NCBI RefSeq assembly: GCF_002902845.1
Contig: NZ_PPTF01000085.1
Span: 12,578-76,577, forward strand
Source: Chromobacterium sinusclupearum
Lineage (GTDB): Bacteria; Pseudomonadota; Gammaproteobacteria; Burkholderiales; Chromobacteriaceae
Direction of reading: 5' to 3'
DNA: 64,000 nt
Below, one piece after another: positions 7,966 to 16,889 of this stretch. Made by a program: the position numbers and the translations under genes. The notes beneath the pieces were generated by a model, which was not told the origin of the DNA, ran no database searches, and saw only the letters and a list, made by a program, of their open reading frames with translations. Numbering within the stretch: the first letter of the stretch is position 1; each line of letters starts with the position of its first letter.

Positions 7966-9192
7966 TCAGGCGCGGGCGGTTGCCTCTTGCATGGCTTCCG
8001 CAGGCTGGATCAGCAGCCGATTGGCGAAGAAGCAGATCAGCGCCAGAATCAAGTAGACGCCCAACAATGCCGGCGCGGTGTGGACAGACAGCAGGCTCAG
8101 CAGGAAGGAGGTGGCGCTGGTCATCAGGATATTGATCAGGAACATCAGCGCGGTAGCGGTGCCGGCGATATGGCGGAACAAGGAAAGTCCGCGCCCCATC
8201 GACATCGGAAATAGCATGCCCTGGCTGAAGAACATCAGCGCGCTGATGGCGCACAGCAGCGGCAGGCTGTCCGGCCAGATATGGGACAACACCGCCCCGA
8301 GCAGCGTCACGGCCAGCAGCAGCTGCGTCATCCTTTGTTGCAGGCGGGCTACCGGATAGCGTCCAACCAGGTAGCGGCAGACAAAAGTGGCCAGCAGAAA
8401 CACGCAACCCAAGCCAAACGCGATATGGCCGAAGACGAGGGGAGAGTAGTGCCAGCCTGACTGGATGATGAACGGCCCCACAGTGTTGAAGGCGATGCTC
8501 ATCGAGTAGATCGCGCCCATCAGCACCACCATGCCGATGAACTGGCGGTGGCGCATCACTTCGCCCAGGTTGCGGCGTATGGTGGGCACATTCAGCGGAT
8601 GGCGGCGGAAGTGTGTTTCCGGCACGAAGCAGGCCACCAGCAGCCACATCAGCGCCATCGATCCGGCGAAGAACACGAAGCAGGCCTGCCAGCCGGCGTA
8701 AACTTGCAGATAAGCGCCCAGCACCGGACCAATGATAGGACCAAGGCCGAACATGCTGCCGCTGATCACGCCCATCTTCACCAGTTCCTGCGGCGCCAGC
8801 ACGTCCGGATACACCGAGCGCGCCACCACGGAAATCGTGCCCACCATCAAGCCTTGCACCAAGCGGGTAGCCAGCAGCGCAGGCAAGGTAGGCAGCCACA
8901 AAGGCAACAAGCTGATCAGCACGAAACCGGCCAGGCCGCCCAGCAGCAGCTTGCGCCGCCCCCAGGCATCGGTCAGGAATCCGGAAAAGAAATTACCCAG
9001 CGCATATCCCAGTAGATACAAGCTGATCAGATTCTTGATGGCGCCGTCCGACTCTCCCAGCATCGTCGCCATGGCCGGCAGCGATGGCGAGACCAAATCC
9101 ACCGCCATGCCGAACAGCGGCATCAGCAGCAGCAACACGGCCAGCAGCCGGCGCAGTTGTTTGGGCGGTATGGCGTGAGCGTCATTTGTCAT
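7966..9192 (-). CDS. MFS drug efflux transporter, Bcr/CflA type
   Basis: A 408-residue inner-membrane protein with about 12 hydrophobic segments. The major-facilitator loop signature is visible after the second helix (GFLTDAWGRRKLLLGG). MDLVSPSLPAM-like sequence in helix 1 (VDLVSPSLPAMATML) is typical of the Bcr/CflA subfamily, 12-helix proton-driven exporters of drugs such as bicyclomycin, chloramphenicol or sulfonamides. The real substrate cannot be read from sequence. It overlaps the upstream marR-type gene by 11 bp, so both are made from one message and the MarR protein probably represses the pair. Confidence 0.88.
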   Translation of the reverse strand: MTNDAHAIPPKQLRRLLAVLLLLMPLFGMAVDLVSPSLPAMATMLGESDGAIKNLISLYLLGYALGNFFSGFLTDAWGRRKLLLGGLAGFVLISLLPLWLPTLPALLATRLVQGLMVGTISVVARSVYPDVLAPQELVKMGVISGSMFGLGPIIGPVLGAYLQVYAGWQACFVFFAGSMALMWLLVACFVPETHFRRHPLNVPTIRRNLGEVMRHRQFIGMVVLMGAIYSMSIAFNTVGPFIIQSGWHYSPLVFGHIAFGLGCVFLLATFVCRYLVGRYPVARLQQRMTQLLLAVTLLGAVLSHIWPDSLPLLCAISALMFFSQGMLFPMSMGRGLSLFRHIAGTATALMFLINILMTSATSFLLSLLSVHTAPALLGVYLILALICFFANRLLIQPAEAMQEATARA

Positions 9193-9628
9193 GGTCTTTG
9201 TCTTCCTGGCTTTGCGACAGATTGGTTTGCATTCTTTGCAGCATGGTCTGCATTTTTTGTTGCTCTTCCGGGCTGAACCCCTGGAACAGTTGTTGATCCA
9301 CGCTATCCACCGCGGCGAGCAGCCCCGGCATCAGTTTGTCGCGGCAGTGTTCGGTCATCTCGACGAACATGCAGCGGCGGTTGGCTGCCCAGGGACGGCG
9401 TCGGATATAGCCGTCTTTTTCCAGGCCCTCCAGCGTCCTGGCCAACTGGCCTGGGTCCATGTCCAGTTGGCCGAGCAGGTTTTTCTGCGTGCAGTCGCCG
9501 GATTGATGCAGCATCAGCAGGATCTGTCGCTGCGAGCGGGTGATGCCTGTGCCCTGCAGCCGGCTGTCCAGCAAACGCCGTTTAAGGTTGACGATATGCG
9601 CCAGCGCATGGCCAAGAAAATTCAGCAT
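9182..9628 (-). CDS. MarR-family transcriptional regulator
   Basis: A 148-residue winged-helix regulator. Residues ~30-100 hold the DNA-binding core (ITRSQRQILLMLHQ, TQKNLLGQLDMDPGQLARTLEGLEKDGYIRR) and the wing (RRCMFVEMTEHCRDKL). MarR proteins bind palindromes as dimers and release DNA when a phenolic or antibiotic ligand, or cysteine oxidation, changes their shape. The protein has several Cys, but I cannot tell if any senses. It is the first gene of a two-gene operon with the overlapping efflux pump, and palindromes lie just upstream of its start. Confidence 0.88.
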   Translation of the reverse strand: MLNFLGHALAHIVNLKRRLLDSRLQGTGITRSQRQILLMLHQSGDCTQKNLLGQLDMDPGQLARTLEGLEKDGYIRRRPWAANRRCMFVEMTEHCRDKLMPGLLAAVDSVDQQLFQGFSPEEQQKMQTMLQRMQTNLSQSQEDKDHDK

Positions 9629-9640
9629 AGGTTTCCAATG

Positions 9641-9685
9641 TTGACTATGTCAATAATTGTATTGATCAACATATGACAAAGTCAA
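9641..9685 (-). promoter_or_regulatory. probable MarR operator / promoter
   Basis: Just upstream of the marR-type start lie TTGAC-TAT-GTCAA (9641-9653), TTGATCAA (9662-9669) and TGAC-AAA-GTCA (9675-9685). MarR proteins often bind such AT-rich, TTG...CAA palindromes over their own promoter. The region is AT-rich enough to hold the promoter itself. Confidence 0.6.
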
Positions 9686-9811
9686 ATATTTGCGTGGCGC
9701 GCTGCAAACAGGACATGCGAAGTGACAAACGCAAAATTCCAGGTTCCGAGTTGGCCGGTTTCGGCAAGGGATGAGCGGCAGGCTGGTTTTCAGCCGGAAG
9801 ACAAGGGGCGT

Positions 9812-9841
9812 AAAAACGCCGGCAGTCTGGGGGCTGCCGGC
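9812..9841 (-). terminator. rho-independent terminator
   Basis: Arms GCCGGCAG (9818-9825) and CTGCCGGC (9834-9841), followed on the minus strand by GTTTTTA. It lies about 56 bp past the stop of the small exported protein. Confidence 0.7.
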
Positions 9842-9897
9842 TGAGACATGGCGGGCTTAGGGCTTCCATCCTCTGGCGCCAGCCCTTTGGGCTGGGT

Positions 9898-10170
9898 TTA
9901 TTTTTTCAACTTGCCATTCACCTGCGCCAGCGCCGCCGTCCAGACATTGCGCACGGACTGGCTGGCGTTGTCGCTGCAACGTTCCAGCATGCGGCGGAAA
10001 TGCTCGGCGTCATGCTCCTCCGCCTGCTTGTTCACAGTCTCCTTGTGGCCATTCTTGACTACTTGGTGTTCGACGGTCTTGATTTGCACAGCGCAGTACT
10101 TGTCGCCGGCGGCCAGCGCAAATGGCGCGGCAAGACTCAATGCAAGGAATAAGGCTAAGACTTTAGGCAT
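9898..10170 (-). CDS. small exported protein of unknown function
   Basis: A 90-residue protein with a clear Sec signal peptide (MPKVLALFLALSLAAPFALAA), cleaved probably after ALAA. The mature part is about 68 residues, hydrophilic, with two Cys (DKYCAVQ and LERCSDN) that could form a disulfide in the periplasm. It contains helical, charged stretches and ends in KLKK. I chose the ATG at 10170, preceded by GGGGGAAAG; a longer frame exists but has no ribosome site. A terminator follows. No family recognised. Confidence 0.65.
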   Translation of the reverse strand: MPKVLALFLALSLAAPFALAAGDKYCAVQIKTVEHQVVKNGHKETVNKQAEEHDAEHFRRMLERCSDNASQSVRNVWTAALAQVNGKLKK

Positions 10171-10747
10171 GGCATGGCTTTCCCCCGGCGCTGCCGGGCT
10201 TGATGCGATGTGTCGTTGAAATAAGACGGAAAATGAAAACCCAATGGCATTTTTGATCGGCATTGAGTGGTTATTCATGAGCGGCGCCATTCTATTTCAG
10301 CCAGAGGAAATGCTAAGTAAATGGTCATTAAGGTGTTTGACGGCAGGTTTTTTTGTTTACAAGGCAGGCGGATTCGAAGCGCATCGGCGTGTCGACGCAA
10401 AGCCCATTCATGCGCTTAGAGCGTTTGTTCTAATTGGATTTCCAGGCGGGATCAGCGAGCCGGAATGACATCGTTTGCGCATGCGCTTGTCGTTTACAAA
10501 CTCTTGCGTTCGGGTAAATGCATGACAAAGAGAGAAAAGCAATTTCGCTTTTCCCGGGATAAAAACGATGAAGAAAACGGGCCGTCTTGGCGGACAATCA
10601 GCAATCCATCCGCTTATGGACAATGACTTTTTCCCACATGTAGTCTTGTTGTTTCAGGCTTCGAAATGGGCGGCCAGAAAGAAAGGCGTCCATTATCAAT
10701 GACGCCGTTTCAGATACAAAAAGAGCCTCAACGCCGCTAATCAATCC
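10171..10747. other. intergenic region without a recognised gene
   Basis: Between the small exported protein (leftward) and the citrate transporter (rightward). It is less GC-rich than the flanks. A short hairpin GAAAAGC / GCTTTTC (10534-10553) is the only structure I see apart from the 67-bp repeat that follows. It should hold two divergent promoters; I could not pick them with confidence. Confidence 0.4.
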
Positions 10748-10814
10748 CCTGATCCTAGGTTCGCCTCCTTGCCGTACGACGGGTACGCTGTGCGTCGGCG
10801 CGCCTTGGCTCAGG
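10748..10814 (+). repeat. 67-bp palindromic-ended repeat, copy 1
   Basis: Starts CCTGATCC and ends GGCTCAGG, which are near-inverted repeats of each other. The centre holds CCTTGCCG, ACGAC and TCGGC, a further imperfect palindrome. A second copy with identical ends and the same core words lies at 25066-25131. This copy ends 22 bp before the citM start codon, just upstream of the ribosome site. Confidence 0.6.
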
Positions 10815-10836
10815 CATGCACCCCTCGGAGGAGAAC

Positions 10837-12135
10837 ATGCTTACCCTAGCAGGACTGGCCATCATCATTACCGTTGTATCGCTGTTGATCTTCCGCAAGC
10901 TGGCCCCCGTGGTCTGCTTGACGCTGGTGCCGTTTCTTGGTGCCTTGCTGGCCGGCTTTGGCTTTTCGGATATCGGCAAGTTTTATGGCGCGGGGCTGAG
11001 CTCGGTTGCCCAGGTGGCGACGATGTTCATCTTCGCCATCACTTTTTTTGGCGTGATGCAGGACACTGGCGTATTTCGCCCCATCGTCAATGGCATGGTG
11101 CGGCTGTCGCGCGGCAATCCCGTAGCCGTGGCAGTCTGCACTGCCGTGGTGGGCATGCTGGCGCATCTGGACGGGGTGGGCGCGACCACCTTCCTGTTGA
11201 CGGTGCCCACCTTGCTGCCGCTTTACCGTCGCCTGGGCATGAATCCCTATTTGATGATGCTATTGCTGGCGCTTGGCGCCGGCATTCTCAATATGATGCC
11301 CTGGGCCGGTCCGCTGGGCCGCGCGGCCGCGGTGACGGATTTGGACCCGGCCAAGCTGTGGCAGCCCCTGATCCCGCTGCAATTGATAGGCGCGGCGTTG
11401 CTGGTGTCGCTGGCTTTTGCGCTGGGCATGCTGGAGGCGCGCCGCCTGCGCAAACAAGGCGTACAGGCCAGCCTCGACATGGACCCGCAGGTGGAAGCCA
11501 TCGATACGCCGCATGCGCCGCAGCGTTTCATGATCAATGTCGCGCTGTTTCTGACCGTGATCGGCACGCTGATCTCCGGCATCCTGCCGTCGGGCTATGT
11601 ATTCATGATTGGCCTGGGCGTGGCGCTGTTGATCAATTATCCGAATGTGGACGAACAGCTTGAGCGCATCCGCGCCCACGCGCCCAACGCGCTGCTGATG
11701 GGCGCCATCATTCTGGGGGCTGGGTCCTTTCTGGGCGTGCTGAACGGCAGCGGCATGCTAAAAGCGATTGCGGCTGACCTGGTGCGCGTGCTGCCGGACG
11801 GCGCCGCGCCGCATCTGCACCTGATTCTGGGCGTGTTTGGCTTGCCGCTGGATCTGGTATTGAGCACCGATGCCTATTATTTTGCGCTGTTGCCGGTGAT
11901 TCTGGAAATCGTCTCCGCCTATGGCGTGGAAGCCACCACCGCCGTCTATGCGCTGCAGATCGGCAATGTGATCGGCACTTTCGTCAGTCCGTTTTCGCCC
12001 GCGCTGTGGTTGGGATTGGGCCTGGCCGGGCTGGATATGGGGCGGCACATCCGCTATTCGCTGCTGACGATGTGGTCGTTCTCGCTGGTGCTGATGGGGT
12101 GCGGGGTTTGGCTGGGGCTGATCGAGATGGCTTGA
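10837..12135 (+). CDS. CitMHS-family citrate transporter
   Basis: A 432-residue inner-membrane protein with about 11-12 hydrophobic helices. It resembles CitM/CitH of Bacillus, symporters of metal-citrate complexes with protons. Typical elements are the N-terminal VVCLTLVPFLGALLAGF, the conserved HLDGVGATTFLL loop, and NMMPWAGPLGRAAA. Likely role: uptake of Mg- or Ca-citrate as carbon source; ion preference cannot be read. The ATG at 10837 follows GGAGGAG at ideal spacing. The gene stands alone. A 67-bp repeat lies immediately upstream, so its promoter must lie within or before that repeat. Confidence 0.85.
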   Translation: MLTLAGLAIIITVVSLLIFRKLAPVVCLTLVPFLGALLAGFGFSDIGKFYGAGLSSVAQVATMFIFAITFFGVMQDTGVFRPIVNGMVRLSRGNPVAVAVCTAVVGMLAHLDGVGATTFLLTVPTLLPLYRRLGMNPYLMMLLLALGAGILNMMPWAGPLGRAAAVTDLDPAKLWQPLIPLQLIGAALLVSLAFALGMLEARRLRKQGVQASLDMDPQVEAIDTPHAPQRFMINVALFLTVIGTLISGILPSGYVFMIGLGVALLINYPNVDEQLERIRAHAPNALLMGAIILGAGSFLGVLNGSGMLKAIAADLVRVLPDGAAPHLHLILGVFGLPLDLVLSTDAYYFALLPVILEIVSAYGVEATTAVYALQIGNVIGTFVSPFSPALWLGLGLAGLDMGRHIRYSLLTMWSFSLVLMGCGVWLGLIEMA

Positions 12136-12187
12136 GCCGGTTGGCGCCGGCTGAAGGCTGCAAGTCAGCGCTTGCCTGACGAAAGAC

Positions 12188-12213
12188 GCGACGGCCCCAA
12201 TCGAGGCCGTCGC
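12188..12213. terminator. hairpin between convergent genes
   Basis: Perfect 9-bp arms GCGACGGCC and GGCCGTCGC with an 8-base loop, placed between the convergent citM and 1,419-residue genes. No strong T-run on either side, so termination may be weak or rho-assisted. Confidence 0.5.
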
Positions 12214-12220
12214 TGTCCGG

Positions 12221-15200
12221 CTACATCGATGCCGCAGGCTGGAAGCGCACGGCGTTTTTCAACGATTGCTCAACCTTCTCGCGTATCTGCATAGCCAAGG
12301 CCTTGTCCACTCCGGCCTGGAGGAACGCTTCTGAATCGGCGTCCAGCTTGAACGCCGGCGCATCATCGGGCGCGGCATGAAGCAAGGCCTGATCGAATCG
12401 CAGGCCAATCTCCGCCTCCGTGCAGTCCGCGAACCCCGGCTCGGCCTGCAGGCCCTGCGCCAGGCGAGCGAGCCTGGCGTCCAGCGCCTGCTGCGCCAGA
12501 GACTGCAGCGCTTCGGTCTGAATATCCTGGCGCTGGCTGATGGACACCTGCTGTTCTTTGACGCGGCGGGCGAGCGTGTCGCGCGCTTTTTGCAAGGCTT
12601 GGTCGAGAATCTCGTCGTTCAGTTCCTTCTGCACGGCCCTGTCAAGGCCAGGCATCAGCCACGATGTCAGCGTTGACCACAGGCTATGCGTGCCGAGCGC
12701 GGCAGACGCCGCCATCGCGCAGGCTGCGATGATGCCGGCTGCCGCCCAGCCCAGCGGTCCGGCCGCCAGCAGCCCCAGCAGGGCGCCGGCGGCGAGCGGC
12801 GCCGCCACCGCGGCCGCCACCAGCAGCGCTTTTTGGCCGATGCTGGCATGTTTCCAGGTTAGCGATACCTCCTTCAGCGCCCGCTCCATCGGCCCCAGTT
12901 TGCCGGCCTGGGCGATGTCCCGGCCAATGGTGCCAGCGTTGCGGAGCGCTTCGCGTTGCAGGGCATAGCTGGCCATAGACTTGAGGCGATCGCCGATGCT
13001 GGCCTCCGACCCCAACCCCATGCCGTTTAGCACCGCGTTGACGGCGACGTTGATATTCCGGTGCTCCACCACCTTGTCTGCGATGCCTTTTTCCACCTGG
13101 GTTTGCGCGGCGCCGCCCATGAATTGCAGCATCGCGGTGGCGATGCCTGCGCCGGTGCCGGCGCCAAGCAAGGTAGCGCCCACGCCGCCGGCCAGCACGC
13201 CGCCGATGTTCTGGCTCAACACGCCCTTGACGCCGCCCACGGCATACGGCGCCCAGTCGGCCATGCTGAGCAGGGCGATCAGCGCCGGCGGCAGAGTCTG
13301 GCCTTCCTCTATGCCGACCAAAGCCTCGCGCTTGCCGAACAGGGCGTCCTGCATCACGCTGTCCATCGTTCCGCGCTGCCAGGCGGTGTTGAACATGTCG
13401 CCCAGGAAGGCCGCCTTGCCGGTGGCGGTCAGCGCGTGATAGACGTGATTGAGGTTGCTGGATAGATGGGCCAGTTCTTGCGGATAGGCGCTGGCCCAGG
13501 CCAGCAGCTGGCGAGGGGTAAAGCCCAGTTCCTCCAAGGCTTGCTTGGGGTCGCTCGCCAACTTCGCCAGGCAGTTGAGCATGTCCTGTCTGGCTTCGGA
13601 CATGCTTTTGCCGGTCAGCGCCAACTGATGTTGTAGTAGCAAATCGCGCGGCTTGTCCAATTGCTCGCCCGCCAGGCTGGCCACGCTATCCCCCATCATC
13701 GAGGCCAGCCAGCTGCTCCAGTACACATCCTTGGGATAGCCGCCGCCTCCCGCGCTGTTGGCGCGTCGCTCCTCCTGCTGCAAGCTGAGCAGGGCCAGCC
13801 GGAACTGCGCGCCGCGGTGGGTGATTTCCCGCTGCGCGCTGTCCAGCTTTTGCTGCAGGTTCTGGTATTTGATGGCGGCGGCCGCTTTCGGTTTTTCCTG
13901 GATGATGTCCTGGATGCGCTTGCCGCCTTGGGGATCATACGCGTCATGCAAGATGCTGGCCGCCTCATCCAGATCCTGCTGTAAATTGGCGCGCAAGCGG
14001 GTCAGGTTGGCGGTGGCCTGGATAGTGTCTTTGATGGCCTGGCTGCGCAGCTGATAAATTTTCAGATTGATGCCGGCCAGCTCTCCGGCAAAAGGCTGGG
14101 TTTCCGCCGCCAGCCGGCTTTCCCACTTGAGCGACTCGCTTTTTTGCAGCTGGCTGGCGCGCTGCAGCCTATCCACATCCGCCAGCGGCGCGGAGGCGTC
14201 CAATACCGCCTCCAGCATCTGGCTTTCCGCGCGGACGTCCTCCAGCGCCTTGGCCAGCGTCGACGGGATGCTGTCGTCGCCGTCGTCGGGCAGGCCGCTT
14301 GGCAATTGAGCCAGTTGCGCCAGTTGCGCCAGTTGCGCCAGTTTGCCCTCATAGGCCTGCAGCAATTGGGCGCGCTGCTTGAAAAACGCCAGATGTTCAT
14401 CGGGATGCGCCTTGAACTGCTGCAACAGCTTTTGTTGCTCGACCGCGGCGTGAAAAGTCAGTTGGGGCAGGCCGCGATGCGCGGCTTGATGCTCAAGCTG
14501 GTGTTGCAGTTGCAGGCATTGCCGCGCCGCCGCTTGCAGTTGGCCGCGCGTCGCGCTGTCCAAGGTGGCATAAGCCTGCAAGGCTTCTGCGCCGACCTGG
14601 GTGTCCTCGGCGACAAAGTCTTCGGAATTCAGCTGCAGGCCATCGTGGCCGACGGTGGCGACGCCGCTGCGCGCCAGCAGGAACAGTACGCCATCGAGGG
14701 TGGTTTCACTGTCGTCCACCATGGCCAGGTCGTCCAGCCCGCTGATGTCGATGGAGGCTTCCAGCCCGCTGCGCGCCTTCTCCGCATGCCTTTGCGCAGA
14801 AGCGGCAGGATCGCGCCAGCGCATCAGGCAGAACCGCTCCAGCGCTGTCACCTGGATATTGCGCTGAGCGGCTGCGGTTTTGTATTCGCCGGACGCCGTG
14901 ATCGCCTCTTGCTCCTTGCGCAGAGACTGCGCGGCCGCTTTGCCGGCGTCATTCAGCAGATGAAGGAAGCACAGCTTGTCATCCCGAGTTTGCAGCAGTT
15001 TGGCGCGTTGCTCGCCCAGTTGCGCGTAGCTGCCGAGATCGATGACAAAACCTTCCGCCTGCGGCAGCGGCGCCGGGTCTGGCCGCGTCTGGCTCAGGTC
15101 GGGATAAAAAGCGTCCAGCAGAAGCAGCGCCGTGTCCAGCTTGGGCGGCGGCGCGCCGTTCAGCATCAGTTTGGCCAGCGCATCGCGCAAGCTGTGCGGG

Positions 15201-16480
15201 GTGACCGGCTGCCGCTCGCCAAGCGCGTTTTGCAACTGAGCCAGCCAGAGCTTGTCCTGCGCGCTGAAGGTTTTGCCGGATAGCGTGGATTTGGATGCGA
15301 TCTGCTCGGCCGCCGCTTCCATCCGCATGCGCCAGTTGCCGCGCGCGCCCTCTGGCGCTTCTGCCTGGCCCAGCTCCTGCAGGCTGGCGCGGAGCTCGGC
15401 CAATTGCGTTTCCATGTGGCGGGCGCTGCCCGCCAGCTCCTGTACCGCCTCTTGGCCTGCAGGCTGGCCGTCGAGGGACGCGCATTCTTGGCGCAGCGCT
15501 CCCAGCATGCTTGCCGCTTCAGACAGCGCGTTCTCCGCCTGTTTGACGCTGTCCTGCATTTCCGCGGCGGACGCATCCAGCGAGCAAGAACGGTCCTGCG
15601 CCTGGGCAAACAAGCCGGGTAGCGCGCTCAGCGCGGCATTCAAACGGGAAGCGATCTCCGCCAGCGTTTTATACGCGGGGTCCGGCAAGCCGCCTACCAG
15701 CATATCCTTGGCGCGGCCCAGCCAGTTGAAATGGTAACGCTCCATTTGCGGCAGCTTGCCGATGTCCAGCGGCGGCGGCAGCAAGGGGGCCAGCTTGATG
15801 TTCTGCCATGGCGAGGCGGCGGGCTGCTCGATCAGCAGACGCGCCGGCACCAGCATAGGCCCCGGCTGGCTGGCAGACGGTTTGCGGGATGGCAGGTCGG
15901 CGAACGCCGCGCGCGCGGTTTGCCAGTCGGCGTCGCTGATATCTTGCATTGGCAGGCGCAGCAGGAGCTGATTGCCGGCAAACAGCGCCAGTTGCGGTCC
16001 ATGCGCCTCATCCTGCTGGAGCTGGCATGCCAGCGCGTCGGCCTGATGCGGCGGCGCATCGGTTTTCATCCGGCAGACAGCCGCCAGCGGATGGGCGAAG
16101 GCGCTGAGGTTTTGCGGTTTCAACAGCGGCGTCTCGCGCAGGTTCAATTGCGCCAGGGTGGGGCCGCAGGCATGGCTGCTGACGGCCTGGTCGCCTATCC
16201 GGCAAATGAAGCATTGCGACTCGGCATGGTAGTCGATGCGGAGTTTGTCCTGGTGTTCCTGCCTGGCCAGTTGGCGCAGCGCCGCCATGGCCTCCAGGGC
16301 GGCGGCGCTGTTGTCGCCGTGATGGACGATGGCCTGGTGCAGGGTTTCTGCCGCTTGCAGCTGTTCGTCCGGGAACAGCTGTTGAAAGCCGTCAGGCGGG
16401 CCGACGTGGCTGGCGCGATGGCTCTGGCCTTCGCTTGGGGCCAGGGCCTGAGAAGGGTTCAGGGGCAAGGATGCAAGCAT
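12221..16480 (-). CDS. very large coiled-coil protein with C-terminal hydrophobic segments, effector-like
   Basis: A 1,419-residue protein of unknown function. The N-terminus (MLASLPLNPSQALAPSEGQ) is Ser/Pro/Leu-rich without a Sec signal, as in many type III secreted proteins. Residues ~300-950 are mostly helical and rich in Gln, Ala, Leu and Glu, with a run of AQL repeats encoded by a 9-bp tandem repeat. Two long hydrophobic stretches at about residues 1055-1115 (Gly-rich) and 1215-1265 (Ala/Gly/Leu-rich) could insert in a membrane, recalling type III translocators and pore-forming effectors. The last ~130 residues are helical again. The ATG at 16480 has GAGGGAGA upstream; the longer frame does not. 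Chromobacterium is known to carry SPI-1/2-like secretion systems, but none is in this window. Confidence 0.7.
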   Translation of the reverse strand: MLASLPLNPSQALAPSEGQSHRASHVGPPDGFQQLFPDEQLQAAETLHQAIVHHGDNSAAALEAMAALRQLARQEHQDKLRIDYHAESQCFICRIGDQAVSSHACGPTLAQLNLRETPLLKPQNLSAFAHPLAAVCRMKTDAPPHQADALACQLQQDEAHGPQLALFAGNQLLLRLPMQDISDADWQTARAAFADLPSRKPSASQPGPMLVPARLLIEQPAASPWQNIKLAPLLPPPLDIGKLPQMERYHFNWLGRAKDMLVGGLPDPAYKTLAEIASRLNAALSALPGLFAQAQDRSCSLDASAAEMQDSVKQAENALSEAASMLGALRQECASLDGQPAGQEAVQELAGSARHMETQLAELRASLQELGQAEAPEGARGNWRMRMEAAAEQIASKSTLSGKTFSAQDKLWLAQLQNALGERQPVTPHSLRDALAKLMLNGAPPPKLDTALLLLDAFYPDLSQTRPDPAPLPQAEGFVIDLGSYAQLGEQRAKLLQTRDDKLCFLHLLNDAGKAAAQSLRKEQEAITASGEYKTAAAQRNIQVTALERFCLMRWRDPAASAQRHAEKARSGLEASIDISGLDDLAMVDDSETTLDGVLFLLARSGVATVGHDGLQLNSEDFVAEDTQVGAEALQAYATLDSATRGQLQAAARQCLQLQHQLEHQAAHRGLPQLTFHAAVEQQKLLQQFKAHPDEHLAFFKQRAQLLQAYEGKLAQLAQLAQLAQLPSGLPDDGDDSIPSTLAKALEDVRAESQMLEAVLDASAPLADVDRLQRASQLQKSESLKWESRLAAETQPFAGELAGINLKIYQLRSQAIKDTIQATANLTRLRANLQQDLDEAASILHDAYDPQGGKRIQDIIQEKPKAAAAIKYQNLQQKLDSAQREITHRGAQFRLALLSLQQEERRANSAGGGGYPKDVYWSSWLASMMGDSVASLAGEQLDKPRDLLLQHQLALTGKSMSEARQDMLNCLAKLASDPKQALEELGFTPRQLLAWASAYPQELAHLSSNLNHVYHALTATGKAAFLGDMFNTAWQRGTMDSVMQDALFGKREALVGIEEGQTLPPALIALLSMADWAPYAVGGVKGVLSQNIGGVLAGGVGATLLGAGTGAGIATAMLQFMGGAAQTQVEKGIADKVVEHRNINVAVNAVLNGMGLGSEASIGDRLKSMASYALQREALRNAGTIGRDIAQAGKLGPMERALKEVSLTWKHASIGQKALLVAAAVAAPLAAGALLGLLAAGPLGWAAAGIIAACAMAASAALGTHSLWSTLTSWLMPGLDRAVQKELNDEILDQALQKARDTLARRVKEQQVSISQRQDIQTEALQSLAQQALDARLARLAQGLQAEPGFADCTEAEIGLRFDQALLHAAPDDAPAFKLDADSEAFLQAGVDKALAMQIREKVEQSLKNAVRFQPAASM
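14310..14345 (-). repeat. 9-bp tandem repeat, four units, inside the 1,419-residue gene
   Basis: GCCAGTTGC occurs three times in a row, then GCCAGTTTG. On the coding strand it encodes repeated Ala-Gln-Leu. Units of nine bases keep the frame, so slippage would change the length of the coiled coil without breaking the gene. Confidence 0.85.
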
Positions 16481-16889
16481 GGATGGTCTCCCTCTGGCGA
16501 TGGCGTGTTGATTGCGTCTGTCCGAGCGGATGCCGCGGAACATGAGGCGATTCTATGAAGCACGCGCGGGCGGGCGGCTCAGGTATTGACCTGAATCGGG
16601 AGAGGGGCTGCAGAAATCCGAAAGTTTTTTCGAATCAACGAATTCCGCGATGGAAGCGGCCGGCCTTGCGCAGCGTGCGGCATGGGGCAGGGAACAGGAA
16701 ACCGATAATTCCCGGCGTTTTTCCAAAGTGGCGGCTTTCGCTCTGGCAGAGAATGCGGCCTCAATCGACATGCCGGGCGATGAACGGAAAGCCAAATGTC
16801 ATGCGCAGCCATGGTGGTTGGATGGCTGACAGGCCTGGCGCTGAAGTCTCACCCAGCAATCACGCAAAATCATGCAAGGACCGCCCCAT
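16481..16889. promoter_or_regulatory. divergent promoter region with a TCAGGT/ACCTGA palindrome
   Basis: Gap between the 1,419-residue gene (leftward) and the GDPD gene (rightward). It contains TCAGGTATTGACCTGA at 16579-16594, a 6-bp-arm palindrome that could be an operator. An AT-rich patch follows at 16620-16650. Otherwise I see no gene and no other structure. Confidence 0.4.

Noticed and set aside
10748-10814. A riboswitch in the citM leader
   Set aside because: The second copy of the element is in opposite orientation to its downstream gene, so a common RNA function is unlikely.
14310-14345. CRISPR-like repeat array
   Set aside because: Repeats are 9 bp without spacers and lie in frame inside a coding sequence.
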